Position numbers and translations under genes: made by a program. Under the pieces are notes generated by a model. That model did not search any database and was not told the origin of the DNA. It was given only the letters and a program-made list of their open reading frames with translations. A DNA stretch of 64,000 nucleotides from Gymnogyps californianus (Eukaryota > Chordata > Aves > Accipitriformes > Cathartidae): positions 34,017,001 to 34,081,000 of the forward strand of contig NC_059478.1 in the NCBI RefSeq assembly GCF_018139145.2. The letters run 5' to 3'. Below are positions 51,368-64,000 of the stretch, one piece after another. Position 1 is the first letter of the stretch. Every line of letters starts with the position of its first letter.

Positions 51368-54300
51368 GATCATTACGCACAGTTGGCAGTCTGTGTCTGA
51401 CTAAGTCTGATAATAAACTGAGTCTTGTGAGTTAAACCAAATAGTCAGACCTGCCAAGTATTGTTCCTATTAATGTTATATATCCTTAATGTCACACAGA
51501 GGCCTTTTTCCCACTGAACTCCCTGGCAGAAGTTGTCTGGGTGGGAGTTCAGTCCAGCCCAGGACAGAGGACCCATGTTACTAAGCTCTGCATTAAGGCT
51601 GCAGCTAAGGCTGGTTGGAAAAGAGTATTGGATTTGATTAAAAATATTGAGCCTTCAATATTTGGTTTTATTCCATGTTCAAATGAAGCTGAGACCGTTA
51701 GGCATTTTTCTCAGAAAATAAATGTTGCATAGCCCCTAGTCCAGCATATAGTCACTTGAGAGGAGGAAGACGCTGGCTCTGCTTTAGAGCAGAGGTATAA
51801 CCTGTTTTTCCCATATTTCATGTGGTCATTCCAGATAGCAGCTATTTTGAGGCCAACCCAAAAATTCCTGCTGGAGCTGCTGAAAGATTGCAGCAGCAAT
51901 TTTGTCCAAACCACTGTGTTTTTGTGAAACATTCCAGTTTTCAGAAGACAATGTTTTCTCTCAAAGACAATTTTCATCAAAAAAATTCTCATTTAGCTCT
52001 AATCATAAGAGCAATTTAAATGACTACAAGGATTTCTTTGAGCCTGAAGGCCGTGAGGCAAGATCTGACAATATTACAATTAATTTCACCCTTCCTGGAC
52101 CAGGTCAGGTTACAGTACTGGCTAAACAGAGCCTGTCTTTGTGCTGCTTTATTTTGGAAAGGACTTGCCCTGAATGTATGTCTTGTCCTCAAAGAGGGCA
52201 AATAAAAAATTATGTTTTAGAGTGTCTCTGATTCACATGAGATTAGACCTGATTTGTGTTATGCTCAGACAACACAGTATCTTAAAGTTTCTGGCAGAGA
52301 TTATTGGTCTGTTGTTTTATTTGCGTATATTGACAACACACTGCCTTCTTCAATGGCTCTTCATCTAAGAGTTGCTAAAATAGAGATGAAGACTGTTGGT
52401 TTGGGGAGGAGAGGCATATTTTACAATGCAGGCCAAGTGCCAGAGCCTCCTCCCTCCCAGTCCCAGGCTTTTGGAGCTTTCTATGATACTTTGGGGGTTT
52501 GCTGGTCTATCTTAAGCAGTTAAAAAAACCACAACAAAAAGCTAAACCAACCTCCTTGATTTCCTTCCCCACCAGCCTGTGGTGGGATGACTGTCAACGT
52601 AGGACTTTGGTGTTGCAGGAGAATACGTTACTTGAGTTTCTCTTGTCTGGCTGCTGCCTCATTAGCACTATTGCCCAATGTGTACAGGTGTTACTTCTGG
52701 GGAGGTGGGTGTAAAGGTCTTTAGATGTAGGAGGAAAGAAGGGAAATAATTGTGCAACCTGTGTCATGTAGTTATGGTATGAAATGATTTATAGCTGTCA
52801 TGGAATGAGTTAAATGTAACTAAGTCAGAAAACTGACAAATGAAACTGTGAATCAGTCATCTTTATTGTTATGATTTTCTGAAAGAGAAAATTGAACTTC
52901 TGTCACATGGAGCAGGCGTGTTTAAAAGTCTTGTATGGTCTTGTTTTACTTAAAAACCTGCAGCTTCTGGAGGTCGAAAGTCCTTACAGCACTTCCTTGG
53001 GCTTCTGGCTGTTTGCACAGCCATGGGAGTTGGTCAGGTGTAAAGGATGAAATAAAGAAATAGGAAAACATTTCAGAAACCAGTTAATGTCTGAGGTCAT
53101 CTCCAAAGTACAGTGAGATTCCCCTACACCGTAAGGCCTTTAATTATAAGGGAAATCCTATTTAAAGGCCTATAATGTTTCTGTGGTTGTAATAAAATAT
53201 CCTGCATAACCAGGTAGTAAAACCTCAGTGGGCAAATCTCAACCTCTTTCTCATTTTGTTCTGCTTTTACTTTAGTGCCCAGCTGCTGTTGACATTCCTT
53301 AACCAAATCCTCTTCTGCTATTTTCAGTTTGTGTTGATGAGGAACCAAGAAAAGGAGGAGCAATGAGGGATCTGTTGGAGGTTCGTCAGATCGTAATGGC
53401 ATGCAATGGCTCAACTCTGGGCAAAACTTCAAGCAGGTTTTTGTTTTATCTGCTAGCTGCCAGCCTCACTACCAGTGGGCTGAAAAATGAATTAAGATGA
53501 AACATTTGAAACATTAGGGTAGTGAAAGCTCCGGTTGCTTGTGGTAGGAAATATTCAAGAGAACAAAAAATAGTAACAATAATAATTACAGTATTGCCAA
53601 CAAAGTGTGGGTACTGGAAGGGGGAGAGGCGGTGTCTGTGGCCTCTGTGTGATGGATTTGTTTCCTGTCGTAGGCTCTCTTTCAGCCACGTGAAAAGTTG
53701 TCTCCGTCCATATGTAGCCCCCTTCTTCCTGCCCCCCCTTCCCATGGGCGCTTCATGCTTCTCCTCCCGCTTCAGATGGACTCAGCACCAAGCCTTTGCT
53801 TTTTCCCTAATGAGACATCCCAGGACTGGGACCCGGAGCCGTGTGCTGGACTGCTGCTTGTCCCTCCAAATCCCTGCCCGGGCAGTTGCAAATTTTCCTT
53901 CCTTAACCACCCCCCGTGTATCTTCAGATCTTTTGATTTCATAAATGGTTCAGTGATTATGGGGTGTTTCTCCTTCCACATTGGATAATGTCCTACCTCC
54001 CTTGGGCTGGCCCGGCGTGCCTGCTGGGAGCAAGCTCCTCCACTCCCGGGGGAGGATGAGTACAAGCATGCTTCAGGCATCCCCATGCTCAAATGGGTCT
54101 CTCTTGTGAAGACCACCTGAAAATCAGCAATTTAAAAGGGCCACCCAATGCCATTGGCAGCCACACTGTAATCGGCCAATGTCAGGAGTGTTGTGAGCAA
54201 GAGCCCCGTGATGAAGGGGCTGTGAAAGCCCACGTGAAGCTGGGGGGAACAATCCTCACCCTGAGCTAACAGTGCGGCTCCTTGTTGCAAGGACGTGTCA

Positions 54301-55072
54301 ATCACTCCGAGCTCAACTTAAAGAGTTTACCCTGGGCTTCCGCAGCCTTTAGGAGAACCAGTGGTTTCAGTCTTGGGGCAAGTGTTTATTCAGTCTAGTA
54401 AAAACATTAAAAATGGGAATAAATCTGCATTGACCCAAGGTGCTTTCATTGCTGCAATACGGTGTAAAACCTTCAGAATGAGTTTTCCTATAAAGATAAC
54501 ATCATTGTGCAGCCCGCCCATGTGTAGTTACCTACTCAATCGCAATTTGTGTTACTTCATCACAAAATCATTAAGTGCACGGAAGAAGATTATAAGGTGT
54601 TACATTATTTATCTTAATAATTAAAAACACACATGACGCTCTAGCTTTGGCCGTTCAAAGCAATAACCCTGGGCAACTTCAAATACTGTAAAAGGAGTTA
54701 ATCATCGATTTCAGAATGTGTCAAGTTTATTGATCTTGTTAACAGGAAAATATGTGTGGTTACCTTGGTGGGGAAGGAAAGCAGTTATCATCTGACCTGT
54801 TATTAGTTGGATGCTATTATTGATGCCTGAGCCAACAACGATCCGTGTTAAGCAAAAATTAATTACAAATGTTACCCTGCCATAGTTTTCCAGGCAAATT
54901 TCTTGTGTCAGTAAATTTACTTTAAATAAATAAATTTTCTCTCAGTCTTGATTTTGCTCGAGATGAATGGGCACATTCTTTTGCCACAGTTCTGCCCGGC
55001 AATTAGCACCAAGACCATTTAGCAAGCCGATCTCCTTTCAAAGTTCACAGCTAGTTTAGAGATTTGGAGGTT

Positions 55073-55140
55073 TTAGAGGCGAGAAGAGACCGTTGCAGTC
55101 CTCCATCTAACCATCCTGGGGACTACACAGGCTGTAGTAC
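55073..55140 (-). mobile_element. Possible CR1 LINE 3'-end remnant
   Basis: The run GAAGAGACCGTTGCAGTCC, CATCTAACCATCCTGG and TACACAGGCTGTAG resembles a degraded version of a common sauropsid repeat end ('agggaccattgtgatcatctagtctgacctcctg…acacaggcc'), which I associate with antisense CR1 3' ends. Strand is assigned on that basis. There is no CR1 open reading frame nearby. Confidence 0.4.
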
Positions 55141-55722
55141 TTCTCTTGGGTATGTTATGTTCCAAATCTGGTGGGTTTGAATTAACTAGGGCATATCCTT
55201 GGGAAAAAAAAAAAAAAGAAGTGTCATGTTGATTTTATCTATCTTTAACTTCTGAACATGCTTGTGCTGTGTCAAGTCAAATGCCTTTATAAGATTCTAA
55301 ATATACAGACGTTGTTTTCTTTACAACCCAACTCCTGACTTCGCCAAAGCGCGTCTGAGAGGTCTCTTTTCCGTGAGCTCCTGGGAATTGCCACCAGCTC
55401 CGTTACCGCCTCAAGTCCTCTGGTGTTTGGGCTTCGTTTCAGCCATTGCACTGTTTTGTCTTGGACGGTGTAAGGCCGGCAGACGCGGAGTCACTTGGGT
55501 CTTCCCACAATGTGTGTGAGTACCGGCAACGCAACGCAAGGGCTGCCAGGCAGTCGGTTAAGTCGACAGCCGTGAAGAGATCATGGAGATGTTGTCTTTC
55601 ACAATTCTTGGATGCAAGCTGTCTCGACCTGCCTATGTTTAAAAGATCTGGTTTTAGTAGGTGCTATCTAATGTCTTCTTTAGTTACTTTTGGAATAGAA
55701 ACTATTTTGTTGTATTTATATG

Positions 55723-55740
55723 ATAAATAAATAAATAAAT
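55723..55740. repeat. (ATAA)n short tandem repeat
   Basis: Four and a half ATAA units in an AT-rich context. Confidence 0.85.
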
Positions 55741-58700
55741 GCACTTACTTTCTGTTATTGTTGACAGTTGCACCATTTCCATCTTGCAAGAAGCAAATAT
55801 GAATTATAGCAGAATCTCTCAATCTTGGACTTAAAAGCATAGTAAAAGCCTCTTCTGTACTGTTTGCAGCTATGCTAATTTCAGAAATCTCCTTGTCTGA
55901 CTTTCGCTTCTCGTGGTAATTTTTTAACATTTATTTAAAATTTGGTGGTGTCAGTTTTTCCTCCTCAATGGATGCAAATTAGCCCAGGCACAAGGAGCAG
56001 ATGAGGATTTGACCTTCCGGGAGTGTACTGTCTTTTGCAGACTTGAAAGGAACAAAAGATAATGAGAGAAAATATTAATCTAGCAATGATAAATGTGAAG
56101 GAATGATCTGGGAATGTTTGCTTTGCGTTGGGAGCTGTGTTTGGGGCAATAGTTGGCATCAGGAGCTGTGACTGTTTCAGAGTGATCTCAGCTGTATGGG
56201 GATAAACCCAGAGGAACTCCATAGGGGTTTGTGGAGCTGCTCCATATTTTTCCTCAGTGTGAATAACACGGGAATGTTACTCCATGCTTGGCATATAAGG
56301 TGTTTTTGTGAGACAAAATAGGCAATCGTGGTCTTGCCAAAATAAAGTTCCTCAGCTGGATAAAAGGAGCAATGGTATATAAATACCAGTGTTTCCTTTC
56401 ATTTTCATCTCACACACACTGTGAGTAAATCGCTTTGCATGGATGGTATGTGTGCATGCCTTTTTAAATGATGTTTGGCTTAATCCTCATTTAAAATATT
56501 TTATGCAGTTGTAAAATACATGTTTTATATTACCAGACCATGATAAGAGTTAGTATTGATACGAACCAGCATTTCACCTACTCAAAGATAAAAAACCAGC
56601 TTTTATTTTTGATAAAGTACAACTGCAGAAGTATGCCAGGACAGACTTTATTAAAACAAGGTTCTAGAAACAGTTCTATTATCTTAAATAATATTTTTCC
56701 AGTGGGGGAATGCATTGATATAATACATAACATGCATATAACCTTATCAATACCAATTAATTTCAGAATTACAGCTGAAATTTTGGTGTCATGCAGCTCA
56801 GCCCATCGCGCCATGCGGAGGCAGGTAGGAAGTCTGGCAGACACGGCTGCGCTTTCTTGCTGAGAAATGGTAGAGCCGGATGTTATGAGTACCTTGAACA
56901 TAGTTTGCATGAAAGTACCCAAGTAATCACGTGTCAAATGTCTTAGAAATTTGTGATCCGTTCACAGAGGCAAGTTAGCATAATTACTTCTAATGCAAAA
57001 TTTGATCAAATTACTATTCTCAATTGCTGACACACTGGGATAATGAAATGAAACCAAATAAAGCAATTGGGATAGTTTTATTTTTTGGTAAATATAAAAA
57101 ATTGCATATCTTGCAAACCTGGACAGGTCCAGAAAAATATGTATCTTTTCCTTCTTCTGCCACTTGAATCATAAAAACCATGGTGCTCGTTATGGGGGGA
57201 GGAAAGTGGTTTTTTCACTTTGAATACCAATTATTGGCTGTGAATGAGCTGCAAAGTGGGATTATTTTACATGTTTTCTACAAACACCTTACTGCAAACA
57301 GGCTGGGCTTTTCTTGGAGTGGCTCAGACAAACGCTTTAAGCTTGCAGTGTTTCAGACTGGTTGACCTTGCAAAATTAGATGTTTCCATCTTTATTTACC
57401 AAAAAAAAAAAAATTGGAGGTAGGAATTTACTTAATAATTCTTTCAATGCTGCTGCCAGATAATAGGCAGGAGGGCATGTTGCAACGTATTCACTCTTTT
57501 GGGGTAGCAGGAGGAAAAGGCAATGACTGCCTTTTTTTCTAGGAACAAAAATTTTAGAAGGGATTTGGTCCATTTCTGAGTAGAAAGCTGCCATTGTTAC
57601 AGAGTTCTTTCTTCAAATCAGGATTTTCAGAATTTAGGGCTAGGCATCCTTCTCAAGGCTAACCAAAATATGAATATTTTGATCCCAAGACGGTTACTGA
57701 AGTGTGGTTGCTTCACACTGGTCTGTGCAGCCTACGTAGAGAGGCAAAATGCTTTTAAAGAAAACAAACAAGTTCTCTGTGCCTTATCCAATTACCATTA
57801 GGGAATGGATGGACAGATCTTAATTTTCACCGAAGCATATTTTCACTCATGTTTGTTGTCTTAAGAATGAGTTTCTTATCTCGAAAGCAATCTTTTTCAC
57901 AAGACATTCTCAGTTTAATATAACTCATGATACCCTTTAAAGCAGACTGGCTATTCCCAGCTGAGGAGCCTCTATTTATGCGTGTCTGTCAGGAGCAGAA
58001 TTTATGATAGACCTGCAAGTTATGTGAACTTTAAATGTTTTCACAGTTGTTAAACTTGACCAACTATTTCAATAAGACTAACTGCTTAAAATGGTTTTGG
58101 ACTTACCAGCTACTCCCAGCCGAAGTATGAGTATTATGCTCATAAACCAGCAACCCCCAGGCTGCTTGTCAGCGGAGAAGAACGCTGTATTCCTACATTG
58201 ACATAATTCCTAGGAAGGCTGTTTAGAAAAATGTCTTTCCCACTAGATTTTTTAAAGGAGTCTGGAATTTCAGATCATCTTTTTCCATGTAGTTGCTCTC
58301 CATCCACTGTCCTTACTTTATAGTGCCTGGCCTCTCCCCTGTCCCATCAAAGGGAACCACAGATACGCATTTCAGGGCAAGAGTTACCACGTTGAGAGGA
58401 ACAAGGCTACATGCCTGTAAAATCAGTTATCTGCAACTAATTATTGGTATCTGAATTAGTATTGGGGCATCTAACAGTGATGCCCAATGCTGAGCAGGTA
58501 CAGGGCTCATGCGTTGGGGTACTGGTGTGCTGAAGTCCGTACCCATGCCCCTGGGTTCAGACAGCCCTCGCGCACGCTGCGTGCTCCAGCATCTCTTTGG
58601 GTAGAGCTCAGCAATTCGGCTCAGCACCTTCGGCAGGATCTGTGAAAACTTTTGTTAAACAAAAGGAGAAGTAGCAGAGCTAATTTTTGCAGTAAGTTTG

Positions 58701-61700
58701 AGGTTATGGTGGTTACTGTTATTTTTGTAGCAATTGCAGACTATAGTAGTTATTGATGGGTGCAAATTTTTGGTCAAATAATAGTTTAAACCAGCTAACA
58801 TTATATGTATTATTTTTAATTAACTTGTGCGGAGGCATGTGTTTCACTTTTAATTCAAGTGTCAGATTTGTGAAGTCTGTTTTTCATCATGGTTAAGGTT
58901 AAAATATTAGGTCACCAGAAGAAAGACCTATTTGAGTCACTTAAGACAAATTAAATGTTAGAAAGGAGAGGGGAGGGAGGAGCAGAAATAAAGCTGTGAC
59001 TTCAGAAAATAAGGTAAAGCAGGAAAGAGTTAGTGAGAGATAAAATAGGCTGCAGAAGTTCTGAAACTCGTTTGGTAGTGTTCGGTATTGACTCTTGGTG
59101 CTTACAAGTTTTTGTATCAGTTGGGAATAGTTCAAAGCTGTCCGGGCAGTGTCCTGAGGCCAGGGAGGAGCAGGATATTGCCTTCTGTAAGAAGTCCCTC
59201 CTGGGCAAAGAACAATCTGCAATAGTTTTATCAGGGAATAAACCAGGTCCTTAAGACACCTTGCTGGAGAATGAGAAGTTTGGATGTCCTGCCATAGGAG
59301 AGTGAGAAAAAAATGCATAGGATGGAAAAATAGCTTGAAAATGAAGATACTTTGCTGTGTTATTTAAACAGTCTATGTGTTAACCCCGTAAAAAAATGTT
59401 TTTTGCTTTAGATTAAATGTTTTCATTTTTGATGTTCTTATTTATGAATGTGTGTTATTTCCTATGTATTCCAGAAGACTTGACTATCCTGTTGCAAAGG
59501 TAGTGTGTATCATACAGTAGCAAGCAAAATCTCTTTTGCTGAACACTTGAGCTGTTTCAGTCATCGGCAATGAATAAGCAGTTGTGAGAGACAGGAATCA
59601 TTAGCAATGCTAACTGGAAAATTTAAAATGTTAATTTTTCCTTAAAAAAAGGACATCTGACAAAAGAGATTTAATGTAAGGCAAACAGAAAGGTGTTACT
59701 GAAAACCTTGTTATTATTCTCACCCTCTTCTAATCACAGGGGTTCAAAGTACCTTTGTCCCTGCTGTTTTCTCAAACCAATGCTCCTCGGAGGACCAGCT
59801 CCTTACGCATTAAAGCCTGGTTATGCCACACTTTTGGTGTAAAGAGACCTTCTCATGTGGTATCAGTTGCATGAACACTCGCTCTGAGGCCCCATTATGC
59901 CTGTAAAGAGGCAGTAAAATATTTGGGAATAAAGCCCTTAATGTCCAGATCAAGCCATTTGAAAGGTGACCCAACCCTGACAGTATCTCTCTTATATTTA
60001 AAGTTTCTTTTTTTAGTGTATCACAGAGGTGCACTTTTCTGTGTGTGTGTGGGGGGGAAATCAAATTTGTGGGGGAGATGCACAGTGTAATCTGCAACTT
60101 ATTTTATTGCTCAATGAAATCTGAAAAAAATTCGTAACTTCATGTGACTAAATAATGAATAAATTCCTTAGTATTGGAGATTTTTATCTGACTAGAGACT
60201 GAATACAATCTAGAGTATGTCCTTTGTGATATGACCTATTTGTAGTCCTATGTATATCCTCCTGGCAGACCTGGAGAGGCAGAAGGGTGTGTTGTTCTCC
60301 CGTTCCTATGTGGAAGAGTGCCAGCCTCCTGCAGCACCAAGCAAACCTGTAGTAACTCTCCCATATGGCAATGCTATAGGTGGAGAGTGGTCTCCAGGGA
60401 ATATCAGCTTCCTGATCAAATAGGTCACTTAAATACTTTTCATGCATATGAAAGCAATGAGATGTTCGATTCAGGAGCTCCGTCGGATCTGGTGGCTTGG
60501 TATCACTTGTACAAATAGAGCTGCACCAAGCCGTGATGGTTGGGCACGAGTGGCTGATGGAGATGCGGCAGTTGGGCTGTAGGACATTTTGAGGCTGCTC
60601 ATAAAACGTGTGTTCAAAAAGGTCTCAGTTATTAGGGATTTGGACAAAAATCTGAGGGATGGGGCCGAGGCACTTAGAGGAAGTCTCTTCCCTTTGCCTG
60701 TCTGTCTTATTTCGTGTCCAGCTTCCCGGTGCGGTGCCCGAGGGTTGCTCTCTTGCCGTGTAGGAGACAGATGTGGATGTGATACGGTCCAGTCCTGTCC
60801 GTCCGCTCCCGAGGGCCGTCAGACCAATGGCCTGAGACCCTGCGGGGCAGAGGACGAGTCTGGTATCACTCAGGGCAGAGCGGCTGCAGCCGATTGATGG
60901 GGTGAAGCTGATGATCGTTCCATCAAAAACTCCTTATCTAAAGGTTAATGCCTGATGAGAGCTGGATAAGGAACGTGTGTGTGAGATCATTGCAGCTCCG
61001 TGAGGGAATCCAGGAGGAGGGAGTGTGTTCTTCTGGGCAGTACAAAGGTTTGATAGAAGAGGCAATGTTTAGCACTTGTAATCTTATCCTGCTTGACTGC
61101 TCTTCAAAAACATTTTACATTTTTTTTCCTCTGCATCTAGAAACTTGGACTAACCGACCTTCCAAACATAACCTTAAAATCGCTTTGTCAAACAAAACAT
61201 GAGTGCAAGAAGTTTCCTGCCATTTCCATAACTACGAGCATATGATTTGCAGTTCATCTTGAATAATGATGTAAGAAATCTGCCAGGAAAGATCCAAACG
61301 CTGTTACCAGGGTTGTTTCCTAACCAGCTGCAGCTGCTGAGCAAGCGCACGTCCGGCTCGCACCCTCGCTTGCAGGAACGCCTGTTGACTTTGCAAGAGG
61401 AGTTTTGGTAGGAAAGGGATTGTTCTAAAGTGTTTAAGAGGAGAAAAAGACTGAATCTCAGAGGCTAACATCCCAGCTAATTTATTTATTTTTGGTCAAT
61501 ATTTAGATCAAATTCATGGCCACTGTTATTGAGCTTTTTCTAGGCAGCTTTTGCTTTCCCGAAATGAGTCATTTTGATAGAGACACTGTAAAACTTTCTT
61601 ATGATGACAAAGAAAAACACGCAGTAATTGCTTCGGTGCATCCTTGCCAAGGGATTAATTGCATGAGAGATGTATTTTATTAAGCTTCCAAAGCTGTGGA

Positions 61701-62919
61701 TGCTGCCGCGCTGCCCAGATGAGGTTAGTAGAAAACACGTGTCAGCTCTCACCAGTGATGTTTATGTCTCTGCACAAACCTGCCTCCTTTCAGCACCGAA
61801 ATCCTCTAACGAGAAGTGACTGGGGGCGGGAGCGCAACGATTCGCAGCCCTGAGAAACACTCAGACCAATTTATTTGGGTAATTGTAAGATTTTTGGGGG
61901 GTCAGGGAATTTTGTCTGTCCCAGTTTTAGTGGAGAATGGCCGTAATGTGGCCTTAGCACTGGCCTGGGCCACTCGGTGCCATCCCACGTGCTAAGCCGT
62001 GCAAAACAGCATCCCAAACTCACATTAATTTTGGATGCTTTATCCGTCTCTGGATTGGAGGCATCATGTTAAACCAGCTATCAGTCTGGAATGTGAGATA
62101 ACGACTAAGTAAAGTAGTTACTTAGGCAGATCATATTTGCTTATTGATTTTTTTATTATTATTTTTAGGAACCAGGTGTATCAGTGGTGCTATGGGACTC
62201 TGTAAATTTAATGATGTCAAAGGACAGCGTTATTAAGTTTTTATTTTATGCCTGTGCTTTTCTAGTGAACCGTTTAAACCCAAGCTGCCCTGCTACTTTA
62301 AGGGGTGTCAAAGCAGCAATAGCTTATATTACACAGAACTTTTCCTTAAATTACACAGTGACGTGCAAGTCTGGGCAATTCTTTTCTTTTTGCAAAGTAA
62401 AATGCAGCCCTCACATTTCTGAAATATTGTTGTGAAACAGAGCCAATACGTTCCCATTTTCAAAGCAAGGCACAAGCAAGTGGGTTTTGCTCTTTGGAAG
62501 GTATGACAGAATATTATTCCTCTGTTTGCTTTAAGGGATATCTGCCAAGTAAAAACTCTTCATTTTATTCTGTGTGAAGCTGGAACATGAGTACAGAACA
62601 AAATACAATTTATTTAACAACGTACAAGTAATTTATACAGCATTAATGCATGTAGAGAGGGTGTATTGGATATATGTCATAATAAAAATAATTTATTGAT
62701 ACACCTTTTAATTAACTGCAAAGTTTTCTAGAGCACGTTTCTTCCCTCCGTGCTGTCACCTATCAGCATTCATTATGAACTCAACTCCCCTAAAGCAACA
62801 GCCTCCATAACCCCAGTTTTAGGTTGCGAATTTGTAGGTGCATGACTCGGGTGTTAAGCAGGACCCTTTTGGTGCAGCTCTTGAGAGGGCCCAGGAGTCT
62901 CCCCAGGCGCCGTGCGGAT

Positions 62920-62936
62920 CCCCGGCTGTGCCGGGG
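62920..62936. repeat. GC-rich hairpin
   Basis: CCCCGGC and GCCGGGG form a perfect 7-bp inverted repeat around the loop TGT, inside a small CpG-containing patch. Confidence 0.7.
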
Positions 62937-63743
62937 GACTTGCCTGTGCCAGGGTGACGGGAGCTGAGCTATCTGCTCGCGCTTCTGTTGTCCCGCTGCA
63001 GCAAGCAGCAGTTTTTCCTTGGAAGAGAAGGGTATAAAGCACTTGGTTGTCTGAACTAGGCAATGCTGGCTGCATTTTCCCATCAGTACTCTGCTATTGG
63101 ATATAAATTATTTAGATAAACAGCTCTGACTAGTTTAGTGCTATGGTAGAACTTTTTTTTTTTAAGCCAGACAAAATGCCTTTTACTTTGTAAGTGAAAA
63201 AAATGTCTGGACGGTCTTCACATACAGCCAGAGCTGCTCCATCTCCACTTGGTAGATCTCGGAAATAATGCACCATTTATTTGCTTTTGCTCTTCAAATC
63301 AGTTAATCTTCATAAATCAGTCTGGCTTTGCACACACACCTTAATCCCGTGCTGGCTTTACACGGCTGTCTTCCAGTGTCACTGAACGTTGTGATGTCCT
63401 TTCCCCTGCTGCTTTTATTAATCCTCACTGCCTCTGTGTACACTCACCTGTTTATGTTGCTGTCAGTTAGAGATTTGCTTTCCGAAATAATGGAAATCCA
63501 ATGATCCCGTCTAACCAACTAACTAACAGACCTAAGCATATGTTGTAGCAGGCTGGTGTTGGAACAGGCATCGGGAGGGAGAATGATGCTCTTACCTCTC
63601 GTCTTGGGACACTCAAAGGATTTGGGACTTTGTCTTGCCTTGTCCTACCTCTCTCCTTTGCCCATTTTCGCTCAAGATATCAAAATTAGTCTTGTATTTA
63701 TGATTCTTTCTTGTTGGGTACTCATTCAAATCCTTCTTAAAGC

Positions 63744-63796
63744 AAAAGAAAAAAAAGGGAAAAAAAAAGAAAGAAAGAAAGAAAGAAAGAAAGAAA
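63744..63796. repeat. Purine tract with (GAAA)7 microsatellite
   Basis: An A-rich purine stretch leads into seven exact GAAA units at 63769-63796. It is a simple repeat, likely variable in length between individuals. Confidence 0.92.
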
Positions 63797-64000
63797 TCCA
63801 TGGGGTGTGGTAGAAATGACCACACAATTACACCATCTTTGGAATATGTATTTTTAATACATTGGATATTGTAAAAATAAACACAACATGATCTCACAAG
63901 GTCCAGTTTTTCTATTAATTTATTAAATACTTCTAAGTGAACTCATGTTAAAGCCTGGTTATAAAGCTTTTGCTAAACTAAATTCCTGGACCCGTTGTTG

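Larger units (their letters stand above)
42538..64000 (+). other. ROR1: ROR1 intron 4 (5' part, at least 21.4 kb)
   Basis: No sequence encoding the conserved Frizzled-domain start (GFCQPYRG, CARFIGN), the kringle, the transmembrane segment or the kinase was found between the exon 4 donor and the window end. The interval is therefore read as intron. It contains an old MIR-like SINE, a possible CR1 remnant, an A21 tract, an ATAA tract, a GAAA microsatellite and a GC-rich island near 46570. The open frames of up to about 145 codons on either strand show no recognisable protein family. Confidence 0.88.

Noticed and set aside
53522..53944. A 140-codon open frame on the + strand.
   Set aside because: A second forward frame and a reverse frame are open over the same bases, and no family motif is present.
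60715..60900. A CpG-containing patch considered as a CpG-island promoter.
   Set aside because: It is short, has no clear start-site signals and lies inside intron 4 with no following exon.
1..64000. A search for tRNA, rRNA, CRISPR arrays, bacterial operons, endogenous viral genes and intact LINEs.
   Set aside because: None was seen. The sequence has the texture of vertebrate intron with few old repeats.

Overview
This 64 kb window is vertebrate nuclear DNA. It holds one recognisable gene, an internal piece of ROR1 (receptor tyrosine kinase-like orphan receptor 1), on the + strand. Three coding exons can be read directly. Exon 2 (28171-28242) encodes the extracellular N-terminal linker, exon 3 (40750-41037) encodes the immunoglobulin-like domain, and exon 4 (42507-42537) is a 31-nt exon encoding the start of the linker to the Frizzled-type cysteine-rich domain. 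Their phases chain exactly, all three donors read GTAAGT, and the joined peptide follows ROR1 rather than ROR2. Exon numbers assume the mammalian gene structure.

Layout: 1-28170 is intronic and lies upstream of exon 2. I see no signal-peptide exon there, so exon 1 should be further upstream. Intron 2 is about 12.5 kb and intron 3 about 1.5 kb. From 42538 to the end is intron 4, at least 21.4 kb long, because no Frizzled-domain, kringle, transmembrane or kinase exon is visible before the window ends.

Organism: most likely a bird, or another sauropsid. The coding sequence is amniote-like but differs from mammalian ROR1 at several positions. Interspersed repeats are sparse, with no Alu, L1 or B-element. 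The repeats I can recognise are old: MIR/CORE-SINE-like copies and short palindromic elements of a kind familiar from turtle, crocodile and bird DNA, plus one possible CR1 remnant. This assignment is an inference.

The rest of the window is non-coding intron containing a few simple repeats, hairpins and compositional islands. The many short open frames look like chance: they lack homology I recognise, splice context or consistent coding character. I found no tRNA, rRNA, CRISPR array, bacterial or viral gene, and no convincing new biological system. The observations most worth checking are the non-modular 31-nt exon, two old SINE copies that share an internal palindromic block, one well-preserved palindromic element, and a short unexplained coding-like stretch near the left end.
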